Below the pieces are notes generated by a model. That model saw only the letters and a program-made list of their open reading frames with translations. It was not told the DNA's origin and ran no database searches. This document shows positions 17,182 through 26,032 of a stretch of 64,000 nucleotides of DNA, piece by piece; positions within the stretch are counted from its first letter, which is position 1; the number at the start of each line of letters is the position of its first letter. The DNA is from JAOUFP01 sp963801505 (GTDB taxonomy: Bacteria; Nitrospirota; Thermodesulfovibrionia; Thermodesulfovibrionales; UBA6898): the NCBI GenBank assembly GCA_963801505.1, contig CAWDEY010000013.1:8970-72969 (forward strand), given 5' to 3'. A program made the translations under genes and the position numbers.

Positions 17182-17391
17182 TCATATTTCAAAACCTTTT
17201 GCCCCGGCAATTTTTCCGTAAATGTCACACTGTTTGAAGTTGCCGCCGCAGTAATTGATGGTCGCTTCTGTAAATAAACTGCTTGTGCTGGTGCAATAGC
17301 AGCCTTCAAAGGGTTTATTGATAAAGGGACAGAATATTGTTTTAACAGTCCTGTTTAACATGCTCTCCTCTTTTTCCTTGTCTTTTTCCAT
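17182..17391 (-). CDS. small four-Cys-motif protein (family member 1)
   Basis: A 69-residue soluble protein. Start ATG 17391 is preferred because GGGAG lies five bases before it; a start at 17412 is possible. The core reads IFCPFINKPFEGCYCTST ... INYCGGNFKQCDIYGK. The spacing CP-x(6-11)-C ... (Y/L/H)C-x(6)-C-x-(I/V)-(Y/F) recurs in three further small proteins of this window (44393, 51008, 51304), so I treat them as one family. The Cys arrangement suggests a metal or Fe-S site, but this is inference. It precedes a response regulator gene on the same strand. Confidence 0.65.
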   Translation of the reverse strand: MEKDKEKEESMLNRTVKTIFCPFINKPFEGCYCTSTSSLFTEATINYCGGNFKQCDIYGKIAGAKGFEI

Positions 17392-17650
17392 TAACGCTCC
17401 CTGATTGTTCACTTCTCACCATTGTTTGAATGCTAAATTTACAATCAACCGATGTTGTTCATGCAGTCAATCGCAGCATATTCAAACGCCTTTTAGGGTT
17501 ACTTTTATCCTATTAAAGCCAGTGGATTTAACAATCTTGCAATATATATAACAATAAGTATGCCTGAAACAAATTGGAGGGCTAAATAAGTTTTAAACTC
17601 ATAAAAACAGGCACTTGACATGATTTGGATGGATTTTGGGCTATGTTGTG

Positions 17651-17701
17651 AGTGTGGCATGCCACAGTTGTGTGGTTTCCATAACTGTGGCATGCCACAC
17701 T
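17651..17701. repeat. nested perfect palindrome (19-bp arms)
   Basis: AGTGTGGCATGCCACAGTT (17651-17669) and its exact reverse complement (17683-17701) flank a 13-bp spacer. Each arm itself contains the self-complementary core TGTGGCATGCCACA. It stands alone in a gene-free stretch (17413-17856) between the small Cys-rich gene and the NtrC-type gene; the remainder of that stretch is AT-rich without other signals. Confidence 0.75.
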
Positions 17702-17759
17702 AGATTGTCACGTTTTTTTAGGAAAAAGTGTATTAATTTATGGCAGAAAAAGCATGATC

Positions 17760-17924
17760 CTAAAAACGGCAGTTCATTCACCACGGAGGCACAGAGACGC
17801 TGAGAAAACGCGGGTTTGAGGCAAATAGGGGACTGGACTGACCAATTTTGTTAGCCTTACCCTGCCTGTATCTCCTTGATTTTACTCTGTGATCTCTGTG
17901 TCTCTGTGGATTCTGCTTTTTTTA
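17760..17924. repeat. CCACAGAG palindromic element, copy E3
   Basis: Left arm AAAAACGGCAGTTCATTCACCACGGAGGC..., right arm ...GTCTCTGTGGATTCTGC followed by T8AGG. It overlaps the 3' end of the NtrC-type gene and supplies about the last 20 codons of that reading frame. It is nearly identical in its arms to copy E4 at 25863. Confidence 0.8.
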
Positions 17925-19638
17925 GGTTCAAGAACCCTTCGGTTGCAATATTATATTTTTCAAGTTTTCTGTAAAGGGTCTTTCTGTCCATACCGAGAAG
18001 CCGTGCAGCTCGGGATTTGTTGCCGGCTGTCTTTTCAAGAGCGCTCTGGATTTCACTGCGTTCGTTTTTGTCTCCGTCCCCGTCTAAAATCTTTTCCGCT
18101 TTCATGAGGTCCCTGAACTGTGCCGGAAGGTGTTCGACTGTTATAATGTTTTGACGGCAGAGTATGACGGCATGTTCGAGCGTATGTTCCAATTCTCTGA
18201 CATTGCCGGGCCATGGATAATCCATAAAGATTTTGCTTACGCCCGATGATATACCCGAGACCTCCCTGTTGAGTCTCTTGTTGAACTTGTTAATAAAATG
18301 GTCAACAAAAAGAGGCATGTCTTCCATGCGTTCTCTAAGCGGAGGCATCGTTATCTCTACGACCTTGAGCCTGTAGTACAGGTCTTCCCTGAACTCCCCG
18401 CTTCTTACTTTGGCGGAAAGGTCCTGGTTCGTAGCTGCGATGACCCGGACATCTACCTTCACTGGTGTTGAATCTCCGACGCGTTCGAATTCCATTTCCT
18501 GAAGTACCCTGAGAAGGTGCAGCTGTATCCTTTGTGATATGTCACCTATTTCATCGAGAAATATAGTGCCGCCATCAGCCATTTCGAACCTGCCTGTTCT
18601 GTCCCTGACTGCGCCTGTGAACGAGCCCCGGACATGTCCGAAAAGTTCACTTTCGAGCAGGCCCTCGGACAGTGCGGAGCAGTTTACCTTAACCAGCGGC
18701 TTATTGCTTCGCGCCCCCTTGAAGTGGAGCGCCTCAGCAACCAGCTCTTTTCCAGTGCCGCTTTCGCCTGTAATAAGAACGGTTGACTGCACATCCGCGA
18801 GATCTTCTATCAAAGAATAAACATGCTGCATCTTCTGGCTTGCGCCCACGATCTTATGGAACTGCTGCCGTTCATTGATGTCTCGCTCAAGGCCGGCCAG
18901 ACGCGTCTCGTCCCTGACTACTATAACGGCCCCTGAAAAAATACCATGGTGGTCAAGAAGAGGAGAGGTTGAAACGGTCACAACCTGCCCCTGACGGGCC
19001 CTGTGCCTGCACTCAAGACGATAGATTTCCACAGGTATTTTATTATTGATAGTCTCCGACAATGCCTTGAAACATGTACCTGCGCAGTCGTCAGTCAGGG
19101 TGCTGAACTGCTCGCCTATATTTTTTCGGGACAGGCCGCATATGGACAGGGCGGTTTCATTGACTGCCACTATTTTTAATTGTTTATCTACGGTAATTAT
19201 CGCGTCTTTGACACTTCGGAAGATAGCATCCAGATTGGAACGATATTTTTCTTTTTCGTCATTCATCGCCTTATGCTTCAGGGCAATTTCAGTCAGATGT
19301 ATAAGCATGTCCTGACGCACGGGTTTGGCAATATAGTCAAACGCCCCGAGGCGGAGGGCTTCTGAGGCTGTTTCGAGATTGGGGTCCCCTGTAATCATTA
19401 TCACCTGACAATTGAGGTTTCTGCGTCTTATCTCCCTGATTACATCGAGCCCGGTTTTAGCTCCCAGTATTATGTCCGCGAATATCAGATCAAAGTCTGT
19501 TTCGTTGATGGCAGCAACGGCCCCGTCATAGTCCTTTGCGGTAGTCACCTCGTGTCCTTCGTCGGTCAAAAAACTTTCGAAGGTAAACCTTATACTCTCT
19601 TCATCGTCTATGACGAGGATTTTTCTCTTATCTTCCAT
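17857..19638 (-). CDS. sigma-54-dependent response regulator (NtrC type) with PAS domain
   Basis: A 593-residue regulator: receiver domain 1-120 (DDEES, phosphoacceptor Asp in LIFADIILGAKTG, KPVRQ), PAS domain about 135-255, AAA+ domain about 270-500 with Walker A GESGTGKE, Walker B GGTIFLDEIGD, and the sigma-54 contact loop as GSFTGA rather than the usual GAFTGA, then a Fis-type helix-turn-helix (GNKSRAARLLGMDRKTLYRKL). It should activate RNA polymerase-sigma54 when phosphorylated. The last ~20 residues (KKAESTETQRSQSKIKEIQ) come from repeat E3. The hybrid kinase gene ends one base upstream, so kinase and regulator form an operon. Confidence 0.95.
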   Translation of the reverse strand: MEDKRKILVIDDEESIRFTFESFLTDEGHEVTTAKDYDGAVAAINETDFDLIFADIILGAKTGLDVIREIRRRNLNCQVIMITGDPNLETASEALRLGAFDYIAKPVRQDMLIHLTEIALKHKAMNDEKEKYRSNLDAIFRSVKDAIITVDKQLKIVAVNETALSICGLSRKNIGEQFSTLTDDCAGTCFKALSETINNKIPVEIYRLECRHRARQGQVVTVSTSPLLDHHGIFSGAVIVVRDETRLAGLERDINERQQFHKIVGASQKMQHVYSLIEDLADVQSTVLITGESGTGKELVAEALHFKGARSNKPLVKVNCSALSEGLLESELFGHVRGSFTGAVRDRTGRFEMADGGTIFLDEIGDISQRIQLHLLRVLQEMEFERVGDSTPVKVDVRVIAATNQDLSAKVRSGEFREDLYYRLKVVEITMPPLRERMEDMPLFVDHFINKFNKRLNREVSGISSGVSKIFMDYPWPGNVRELEHTLEHAVILCRQNIITVEHLPAQFRDLMKAEKILDGDGDKNERSEIQSALEKTAGNKSRAARLLGMDRKTLYRKLEKYNIATEGFLNLKKAESTETQRSQSKIKEIQAG

Positions 19639-19639
19639 C

Positions 19640-22489
19640 TCATCCTATTGCGGGCAGATCAATGATTATTTTTGTAAATTCTGTATCAACACTTTCAATT
19701 TGGAGCATGCCTCCATGGTCTTTAATAATACCATGGCTGATGCTCAGACCCAAACCAGTCCCTTCGCCGCTTGGTTTGGTCGAAAAAAATGGGTTCAGCA
19801 CTTTAGCAATAATATTAGCAGGTATGCCGGTGCCCTGATCATAAAAAATCAGGCGCACATAGGGACTGCCATCGACCATAAGTTGTTTATCGTATATTTC
19901 AATTGTCTTTGCCTCATGAGGGCCAGGGTATTTTTTGTTAAGGGCATATCTCGCATTGCTTATTACGTTGAGGAAGACCTGCTGGATCTGCTGGGGATTA
20001 GCTACAATTTCAGGCAGGCGAGGGCTTAAATCCATCTTCAGGGTGATGCCTTCTTTCCTGATCTGTACCTCTGTCAGAGTTATGGCATCATGAAGAATTC
20101 TATCTACGCGTACAGTGGCTTTTTCCTCTTTTCTTTCACGGGCGAAGGACAGAAGACTGCTGACGATGACGGCGATCCTGTTGCCTTCCTTTATAATCCT
20201 GTTGGCTATATCGCTCTCCTTGCTCCTCTTTTGGCTTTTATTGGCGATCATCTGGGCATAGTTTATTATGCCGTTTATAGGGTTATTTATCTCATGGGCC
20301 ACTCCTGCCGCAAGTTCGCCAAGGGAGGCGAGGTGTCCGGCCCGCAAGGCCTCAGCCTCAAGGTTTGTCTTTTCAGTGATATCTGTGACAACGATTATGA
20401 CATTCAGCACATTATTGTCGTCATCCATGATCGGGAAGGCCCTTGAGTCAAGAAGCCTTTTATTGCGGGTTGATCTTTTTGAGCTTTCGGGTGCTCCGGT
20501 GCAGAAACATCTTATTACATGACAGTCTTCGCAAGGCCCGGAGGTCTGATGCCACAATTCGTAACAATGTCGTCCCTCCAGTGCGGAGACTTCCATTCCA
20601 AAGGCCGAGGCAGCGGCCCTGTTGGTCCACAGGACTTTAAGGTCAGGAGACAGCAGTAGCAATGAATCGGGTATGGCGTCAAGAAGCGTATGAAATTCCT
20701 GCGAAAGTCTTTTGAATTTGCTTTCGCTTGTCTTTAGAGTCTCTTCAGTCGTCTTACGGAAATTGATCTCCTGGGTGAGAAGCTGGATAGCTGTCTTGAG
20801 CTCAAAGGTGCGTTCATCGACAAGTTCCAGGAGATGTTCCCGGTGGTTTTTCAATTCTTCTTCTGCTTTTTTGAGTTCTGTTATGTCCCTGATGATCCCT
20901 ATCATGGCCATGGGTCTGCCATTGTCATCGGTCACTATCGATGCTGACAGCAATATCAGAAATTCCCTCCCGTTTTTGTGGTAGACCCTGACTTCTCCGT
21001 TCCATCGGCCCTTTTCTGTTATACTCGGGATTATCACATCCCTGGCGAAATCTTTGTCCACGTTCATTTCATTGACATGTTTTCCTGCGAGCTCTTCATT
21101 GGTGTAGCCGTATAGCTCATATATCGCCTTGTTTGAATAGACTATGTATCCGTCAAGATCTACAATCTGAACGCCGTCCATGGCCTCTTCGATAGCCTTG
21201 GAGTAGAGCTTCAGGGTATCTTCCGCACGCTTTCTCAGTGTGATGTCCCTGGCAATCCCCTGAGCACCGAGGAACTCTCCCCTGTTATCCCTGAGTATCC
21301 GTACATTATGAAGCACATTTATCTCATCGCTGCTGTTAGATAAATACCTGTTTTCGAAGCTCAATACGTCTACGCCTGCTTCGGTCATCCCCTTAATTTT
21401 CAAAAAAGACATGTCCCTGTCTTCAGGATGGACCACGTCTATCCACGGTTTGCCTATGATCTGCTCAGGGCTGTATTGAAGCTTCTCGTATCCGGCATCG
21501 TTGAGGTAGACGTGATTGCCGTCTTTGTCATAAATATATATGATGTCAGAGGTCAGTTCAACGAGATTTTTATATTTCTCCTCTGATTTTATGTGCGCTT
21601 CCTCGGACTGCTTGTGCTCGATGCCCAGGGCGATTACATCGGCAACTGATCCAAGGGCCTTAATCGCGGTATCCGAAAGTGGTCTCCGGCCGAAAATGGC
21701 CATAACTCCAACAGTCCTGTCCTTGACGATGAGGGGGTGACCGGCAAAGGAGACAATTCCCTCCTGCTTTGCCCAGGCCTGCTGATGAATTAAGGGGTCG
21801 CCTATGACAGTGTTGGTAATGTGAGGACGCTGCTTAGCTGCGATGCTGCCGATCTTGAACTCCCCTAAAGGTATACGGCTGTGAAAACCGTTTAAGTGGG
21901 TATATAGCCCTGCGCTCGCCTGAAGACAGAGGGTCTGGTCCCCGCTGTTTAGTGTCCAGATGCGTGCAAACGCAGCGTTGAGATGCTTGACCATAGCTTC
22001 TGCGCACCACTGTAAACTCTCCTGCAAGGTTAAACCTTTGGAGAGGGCCGCTCCGATATCAGAGCCAAGTTCTGCAAGCAGCGAGCGTTCGACTAGTGCC
22101 TTTTCAGTTTCATGTCTGGTAAGGGCCATATCAATATTCAGATGCACTAACCGCAAGTCAAACGGCTTAATAATATAACCGTAAGGCTTTGTAAGCTTCG
22201 CCCTTTCAAAAGTATTATTGTCAGAGCAGCCGGTGAGAAATATGACCGGAATGTCAAGTGCGCGCATCCTTTCTGCTGCCTCGATCCCGTCCATATCACC
22301 CTGCATGACAATGTCCATAAGGACAAGGTCCGGAGAAAGCATCTCCGCGTCTTTGACCGCTTTTTCTCCTGAAGAGGCCACGGATACGACATCATATCCC
22401 AGGCTGTTTAAGTGTTTTTGTATGTAGGTTGCGGCCAGGTTATCGTCTTCTGCTATGAGGATCCTGTGTTTAGTCATGGCTGTATTCAT
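19640..22489 (-). CDS. multi-sensor hybrid histidine kinase (REC-GAF-PAS-PAS-PAS-HisKA-HATPase)
   Basis: About 949 residues from ATG 22489 (the frame is open to 22549; neither start has a ribosome site). Order: receiver (ILIAEDDNLAATYI, DIVMQGDMDG, KPFDLRLV), GAF (about 150-290), PAS with YIYDKDGNHVYLND and PAC, PAS with QIVDLDGYIVYSNKAIYELYGY, a coiled coil, a third PAS containing a Cys-rich loop (CYELWHQTSGPCEDCHVIRC), then HisKA GELAAGVAHEINNPINGI and HATPase with DQGTGIP and GEGTGLGLSI. It lacks membrane helices, so it senses a cytoplasmic signal. It is the likely partner of the NtrC-type regulator encoded next. Confidence 0.93.
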   Translation of the reverse strand: MNTAMTKHRILIAEDDNLAATYIQKHLNSLGYDVVSVASSGEKAVKDAEMLSPDLVLMDIVMQGDMDGIEAAERMRALDIPVIFLTGCSDNNTFERAKLTKPYGYIIKPFDLRLVHLNIDMALTRHETEKALVERSLLAELGSDIGAALSKGLTLQESLQWCAEAMVKHLNAAFARIWTLNSGDQTLCLQASAGLYTHLNGFHSRIPLGEFKIGSIAAKQRPHITNTVIGDPLIHQQAWAKQEGIVSFAGHPLIVKDRTVGVMAIFGRRPLSDTAIKALGSVADVIALGIEHKQSEEAHIKSEEKYKNLVELTSDIIYIYDKDGNHVYLNDAGYEKLQYSPEQIIGKPWIDVVHPEDRDMSFLKIKGMTEAGVDVLSFENRYLSNSSDEINVLHNVRILRDNRGEFLGAQGIARDITLRKRAEDTLKLYSKAIEEAMDGVQIVDLDGYIVYSNKAIYELYGYTNEELAGKHVNEMNVDKDFARDVIIPSITEKGRWNGEVRVYHKNGREFLILLSASIVTDDNGRPMAMIGIIRDITELKKAEEELKNHREHLLELVDERTFELKTAIQLLTQEINFRKTTEETLKTSESKFKRLSQEFHTLLDAIPDSLLLLSPDLKVLWTNRAAASAFGMEVSALEGRHCYELWHQTSGPCEDCHVIRCFCTGAPESSKRSTRNKRLLDSRAFPIMDDDNNVLNVIIVVTDITEKTNLEAEALRAGHLASLGELAAGVAHEINNPINGIINYAQMIANKSQKRSKESDIANRIIKEGNRIAVIVSSLLSFARERKEEKATVRVDRILHDAITLTEVQIRKEGITLKMDLSPRLPEIVANPQQIQQVFLNVISNARYALNKKYPGPHEAKTIEIYDKQLMVDGSPYVRLIFYDQGTGIPANIIAKVLNPFFSTKPSGEGTGLGLSISHGIIKDHGGMLQIESVDTEFTKIIIDLPAIG

Positions 22490-22683
22490 TTGAGAAGAGA
22501 AAAAAAGCTGTAGTGCCAAAGAATAAGATATAGTCTGCCCGTTTTGCAAAGAAGGGGATCATGACAATTTAGTCCCTGCCCGTATAAGATGTCCAAAAAA
22601 ATCTGAAACATATAGTTTATTAAACCAGATTCTCAACATTTTTTCCCATCTTTTGAGAAAATAACAGGGACTTAAGGGGCTGA

Positions 22684-23646
22684 TTATAGCACCTTCAGAC
22701 CATACTGATGTATTAACTTCAGGTCATCTTGAAAATTTCTTCCAAGGGTCGTGAGATAATTTCCAGTGAGCAGTCCGTCAGCTCCGGCAGGAAAGATAAA
22801 GGCGTTGAATTCGCCGAGTGTCTGAATACGACCGCCGCAGACCCGTATCTCCTTGTCAGAAAGTATGAACCTGTAGAGACTGATTATTTTCAGGGCATCA
22901 AAGGGATGAAGAAGTTTTTGCACTCCGAGCCTGGTACCTTTTACAGGTGTCAGAAAATTGATGGGCACGGAATCAGGTCCGATCTCCATGAGTGTAAATG
23001 CCATGTCGACCCTGTCTTCCCAGGTCTCGCCAAGGCCGAATACGCCCCCTGAACAAAGGGAAAGACCCGAGGCTTTTACTGCTCTTATTGTTTCGATTTT
23101 GTCTCTGAAGGTATGTGTGGTGCATATTTCCGGGAAAAAACGTTCAGAGGTTTCGAGGTTGTTATGGTAGCGTTCCAATCCCGCATCCTTAAGCAGCAGG
23201 AGATCTTCCCCTGATAAAAGTCCCAAAGTAGCGCAGGGGAGCAGGCCGATCCTTCTGACAGAGGATACCATCTCAGCGATTTTTTTAAGATCAGCTGCAG
23301 ATGCTTTTTTACCGCTGGTCACAATGCAGAAACGTCTTGTGCCTGCTTCTTTAGCCTCCTGCGCCTTTTCAGTAATAGTTTTTTTTTCAACGAGACTGAA
23401 GGTCTTGATCTCCGCAGAGCTTTTGGCAGACTGGGCGCAGTAGGAGCAGTCTTCAGAACAGGCGCCTGATTTAGCGTTTATGATCGCGCAGAGGTCAACT
23501 TTGTTACCCCTGAAATGGTCCCTTATCCTGTTAGCGGCGGAAAACAGATCGAAGATGTCCCGACCTGAAAGAGTTGTGATAAAAAGCGCCTCTTGACGCG
23601 ATATTTTATTGCCACCTAAGACTTTTTCCTCAATAGTTTTTAGCAT
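22684..23646 (-). CDS. bioB: biotin synthase
   Basis: A 320-residue radical SAM enzyme of usual BioB length. The [4Fe-4S] ligands are in GACSEDCSYCAQS; other family marks are RFCIVTSGKKA, CATLGLLS, YHNNLETSERFFPEICTTH, GGVFGLGETWEDR, VPINFLTPVKGT and the Arg-containing VCGGRIQTLG. It inserts sulfur into dethiobiotin, the last step of biotin synthesis. It stands alone, with bioW 7 kb away; bioF, bioA and bioD are not in the window. Confidence 0.97.
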   Translation of the reverse strand: MLKTIEEKVLGGNKISRQEALFITTLSGRDIFDLFSAANRIRDHFRGNKVDLCAIINAKSGACSEDCSYCAQSAKSSAEIKTFSLVEKKTITEKAQEAKEAGTRRFCIVTSGKKASAADLKKIAEMVSSVRRIGLLPCATLGLLSGEDLLLLKDAGLERYHNNLETSERFFPEICTTHTFRDKIETIRAVKASGLSLCSGGVFGLGETWEDRVDMAFTLMEIGPDSVPINFLTPVKGTRLGVQKLLHPFDALKIISLYRFILSDKEIRVCGGRIQTLGEFNAFIFPAGADGLLTGNYLTTLGRNFQDDLKLIHQYGLKVL

Positions 23647-23748
23647 TTGTTATTTTTGCAGAAGCTGGATTTATTGTCAACCTGAAGAACCCAAGACGTT
23701 TACGACTCAGTGTAAGGCATTACATAATACAAGATCGTCATTACATAA

Positions 23749-23900
23749 ATGGATAGCGAGCGATATTCCCCGTGGTCTGGCCTAAGGCCCCTACTGTTGG
23801 TGCCACGGGATTAGCGAGCGAATATAATGAAAAAACATTCCTTGCATTGAGATTCCCTGCGGTCTTGCCGGAGGGAGTCTTCAATATACCCTCCGGACTT
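23749..23900. repeat. ATGGATAGCGAGCG hairpin repeat, copy 1 (composite)
   Basis: ATGGATAGCGAGCG at 23749-23762, a related AGCGAGCGAAT at about 23812, and the hairpin half ATTCCCTGCGG...GGGAGTCTTCAAT ending near 23892. Further GTCATTC/CTTCCGGAAGGATTCCC text follows to about 23980. Related copies lie at 37512 and 44236. The gap 23647-24062 holds nothing else that I recognise. Confidence 0.55.
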
Positions 23901-24062
23901 CCCGAAGGGTTTTGGGATTCCAATTTTTGTCATTCAGGCTGAAATCTTTCCGGAAGGATTCCCGAGGCGCTATGCTTACGGTATCGGACATCGCCGGAGA
24001 CTTGAAAAATAATCTGGAAATGCTAGTATGAAGGCATAATAGGCTAAAACGGGGAGGATTAA

Positions 24063-25181
24063 ATGGCTGAAGACAGGCTGGATGGCATAATACAGGAAAT
24101 ACTTTCTCCTGCCGGTATTACTCTTAATGGAGACGAGCCGTGGGACATCCGGGTCAGGGATGAAAGGTTCTATCAGCGGATCTTAAGGGACAGCAGTTTG
24201 GGACTTGGAGAATCATATGTGGAGGGATGGTGGGAATGCGGGCAACTCGATGAGTTTTTTGCCAGGATCCTGACAACGGACCCTAAAGACAAAATCAAAA
24301 AAAATTGGGGCCTCCTTGCCTATATCCTCGGCTCGGTAATCTTCAATTACGGCAGAAAAGCGAAGGCCTTTCAGGTAGGGGAAAGACATTATGATAAAGG
24401 GAATGAACTATTCAGGAAGATGCTGGATAAAAGGATGGTCTATAGCTGTGCCTACTGGAAGGACGCCAGGAGTCTAGATGAAGCGCAGGAGGCCAAGCTG
24501 GAACTGATCTGCAGAAAACTAAACATCAGGCCTGGTGAGAGGATACTGGATATTGGCTGCGGCTGGGGAAGTCTTGCAAAATACGCTGCTGAAAACTATA
24601 AGGTTGAAGTCGTCGGCATAACGGTCTCGAAAGAGCAGGCATCGCTCGGCCGGGAATTGTGCCAGGGACTGCCTGTTGAGATCAGGCTCCAGGACTACAG
24701 GGACATTGACGAAAAATTTGACCACATTGTTTCTGTAGGAATGTTTGAACACGTGGGATACAAAAATTACAGGACCTATATGGAGAAGGTCCATAATTGC
24801 CTCAAGGATGACGGGTTGTTCTTACTTCATACAATAGGGGACAATGTCTCGTGTGTCCGTACTGATCCATGGCTTGACAAGTATATCTTCCCAAACGCGC
24901 TGGTCCCATCGTTGAAACAGATCAGCGGAGCTACCGAGGGCCTGTTCATTACAGAGGCCCTTCAGAACATAGGGTTTGATTATGATGCGACCCTGATGTC
25001 ATGGTTTAAGAACTTTGATGACAATTGGGACAAATTAAAAGGGCTTTACGATGAGAGGTTTTACCGGATCTGGAAGTATTATCTTTTGAGCTCAGCAGGC
25101 ACCTTCAGATCAAGATACATGCAAGTATGGCAGATCCTCTTCTCTAAAAAAGGTGCCCCATGTGGATGTGGTCCGGTATAA
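24063..25181 (+). CDS. cfa: cyclopropane-fatty-acyl-phospholipid synthase
   Basis: A 372-residue SAM-dependent methyltransferase with a strong GGGGAGGATTAA leader. Family marks: GLGESYVEGWWECGQLDEF, HYDKGNELFRKMLDKRMVYSCAYW, the SAM motif ILDIGCGWGSLAKYAAE, GITVSKEQ, and VGMFEHVGYKNYRTYM, plus FPNALVPSL near the end. It adds a methylene bridge to unsaturated acyl chains of membrane phospholipids, usually on entry to stationary phase or under stress. It stands alone between bioB and acyP. Confidence 0.95.
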   Translation: MAEDRLDGIIQEILSPAGITLNGDEPWDIRVRDERFYQRILRDSSLGLGESYVEGWWECGQLDEFFARILTTDPKDKIKKNWGLLAYILGSVIFNYGRKAKAFQVGERHYDKGNELFRKMLDKRMVYSCAYWKDARSLDEAQEAKLELICRKLNIRPGERILDIGCGWGSLAKYAAENYKVEVVGITVSKEQASLGRELCQGLPVEIRLQDYRDIDEKFDHIVSVGMFEHVGYKNYRTYMEKVHNCLKDDGLFLLHTIGDNVSCVRTDPWLDKYIFPNALVPSLKQISGATEGLFITEALQNIGFDYDATLMSWFKNFDDNWDKLKGLYDERFYRIWKYYLLSSAGTFRSRYMQVWQILFSKKGAPCGCGPV

Positions 25182-25197
25182 AGTGGTCCATGCTGCA

Positions 25198-25476
25198 CTA
25201 GTACCGGATCTCAAAGTCTTTATGTTCCGCAGAGGATTCTTCCCAACGGACCTCTATATTTCTGACTGAAGAGCCGGCAGGACCTTTCCAGCATTCCTCA
25301 ATCGCCTGTTCTATCAGTTCCCGGCTGCCCTCAAAGAGGGCCTCGACACGGCCGTCATAAAGATTCCTTGCCCAGCCGTTAAGGCCCAGTCTTGCTGCAA
25401 GGTTTCGCGTAAAGCCCCTGTAAAAAACACCTTGAACTCTGCCTTCTATGAACATATGAGCTTTTACTGTTTTCAT
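25198..25476 (-). CDS. acyP: acylphosphatase
   Basis: A 92-residue protein with the catalytic Arg in GRVQGVFYRGFTR and catalytic Asn in LGLNGWARNLYDGRVE, both intact, and the usual C-terminal FEIRY. Acylphosphatases hydrolyse carboxyl-phosphate bonds such as those of carbamoyl- or acetyl-phosphate. It is convergent with cfa, with 16 bp between the stop codons. Confidence 0.95.
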   Translation of the reverse strand: MKTVKAHMFIEGRVQGVFYRGFTRNLAARLGLNGWARNLYDGRVEALFEGSRELIEQAIEECWKGPAGSSVRNIEVRWEESSAEHKDFEIRY

Positions 25477-25653
25477 GAAAAATATTATAGCAGATAAGAT
25501 CGCTCTCTAAAATATCCGTTGATTACGGGTCCCTGAAACAAATAAGACAGAAATAATTTCTGCTTGGCCTCGTCTTCCATAATGAGGAATAAATCTGGGA
25601 TTGCTGAGGTCAATAAGTTATAATGATCTTATGTCATGAGAGAGGAGACGAGC

Positions 25654-25842
25654 ATGAGTATTCTTCCTGAAGGTGAGCAGCTAAGAAAAGCAGTCAAGTG
25701 GGTGTCAGATGAACGCACCGAACATCCCGGGGCACCCCTTTTCACCCTTATCGAAAAGGCCTGTCTGAAGTTCGACCTAACTCCGAAAGACGAAGAATTT
25801 CTCATGCGTTATCTTACTGAAAATGGCGCGGACAAGTCGTAG
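25654..25842 (+). CDS. short conserved-looking hypothetical protein
   Basis: A 62-residue soluble protein starting MSILPEGEQLRKAVKWVSDER, with FTLIEKACLKFDLTPKDEEFLMRYL toward the end. ATG 25654 is preferred over 25636 because AGAGGAG lies six bases before it. The pattern (ILPEGE-x-LRKAV-x-W-(V/I)-S ... LIE-x-A-x-x-x-FDL-(T/S)-P-x-(D/E)-EEFL) looks like a small family I have seen in related anaerobes, with no known function. No motif for binding or catalysis is evident. Confidence 0.6.
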   Translation: MSILPEGEQLRKAVKWVSDERTEHPGAPLFTLIEKACLKFDLTPKDEEFLMRYLTENGADKS

Positions 25843-25862
25843 TAATTAAGATGATCTTTTCA

Positions 25863-26013
25863 CAACGGCAGTTCATTCACCACGGAGGCACAGAGACGCT
25901 GAGAAACCGAGGGTTTGAGGCAAATAAGGGACTGACCAATTTGTTTGCCCCTATCCTGCCCTTAGCTCCCTGATTTTACTCTGTGTGTCTCTGTGGATTC
26001 TGCTTTTTTTAGG
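25863..26013. repeat. CCACAGAG palindromic element, copy E4
   Basis: Left arm CGGCAGTTCATTCACCACGG..., right arm GTGTCTCTGTGGATTCTGC plus T7AGGA. It ends about 20 bp before the start of the histidine kinase gene. An open frame runs through its right arm into the kinase (GTG 25985), which would add 16 hydrophobic residues if used. Confidence 0.8.
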
Positions 26014-26032
26014 ATTAAAGAATAATCTCAAT

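Noticed and set aside
25985..26032. Start of the membrane kinase at GTG 25985
   Set aside because: These codons lie in the right arm of repeat E4 and give a hydrophobic leader unrelated to the protein; ATG 26033 is the more natural start.
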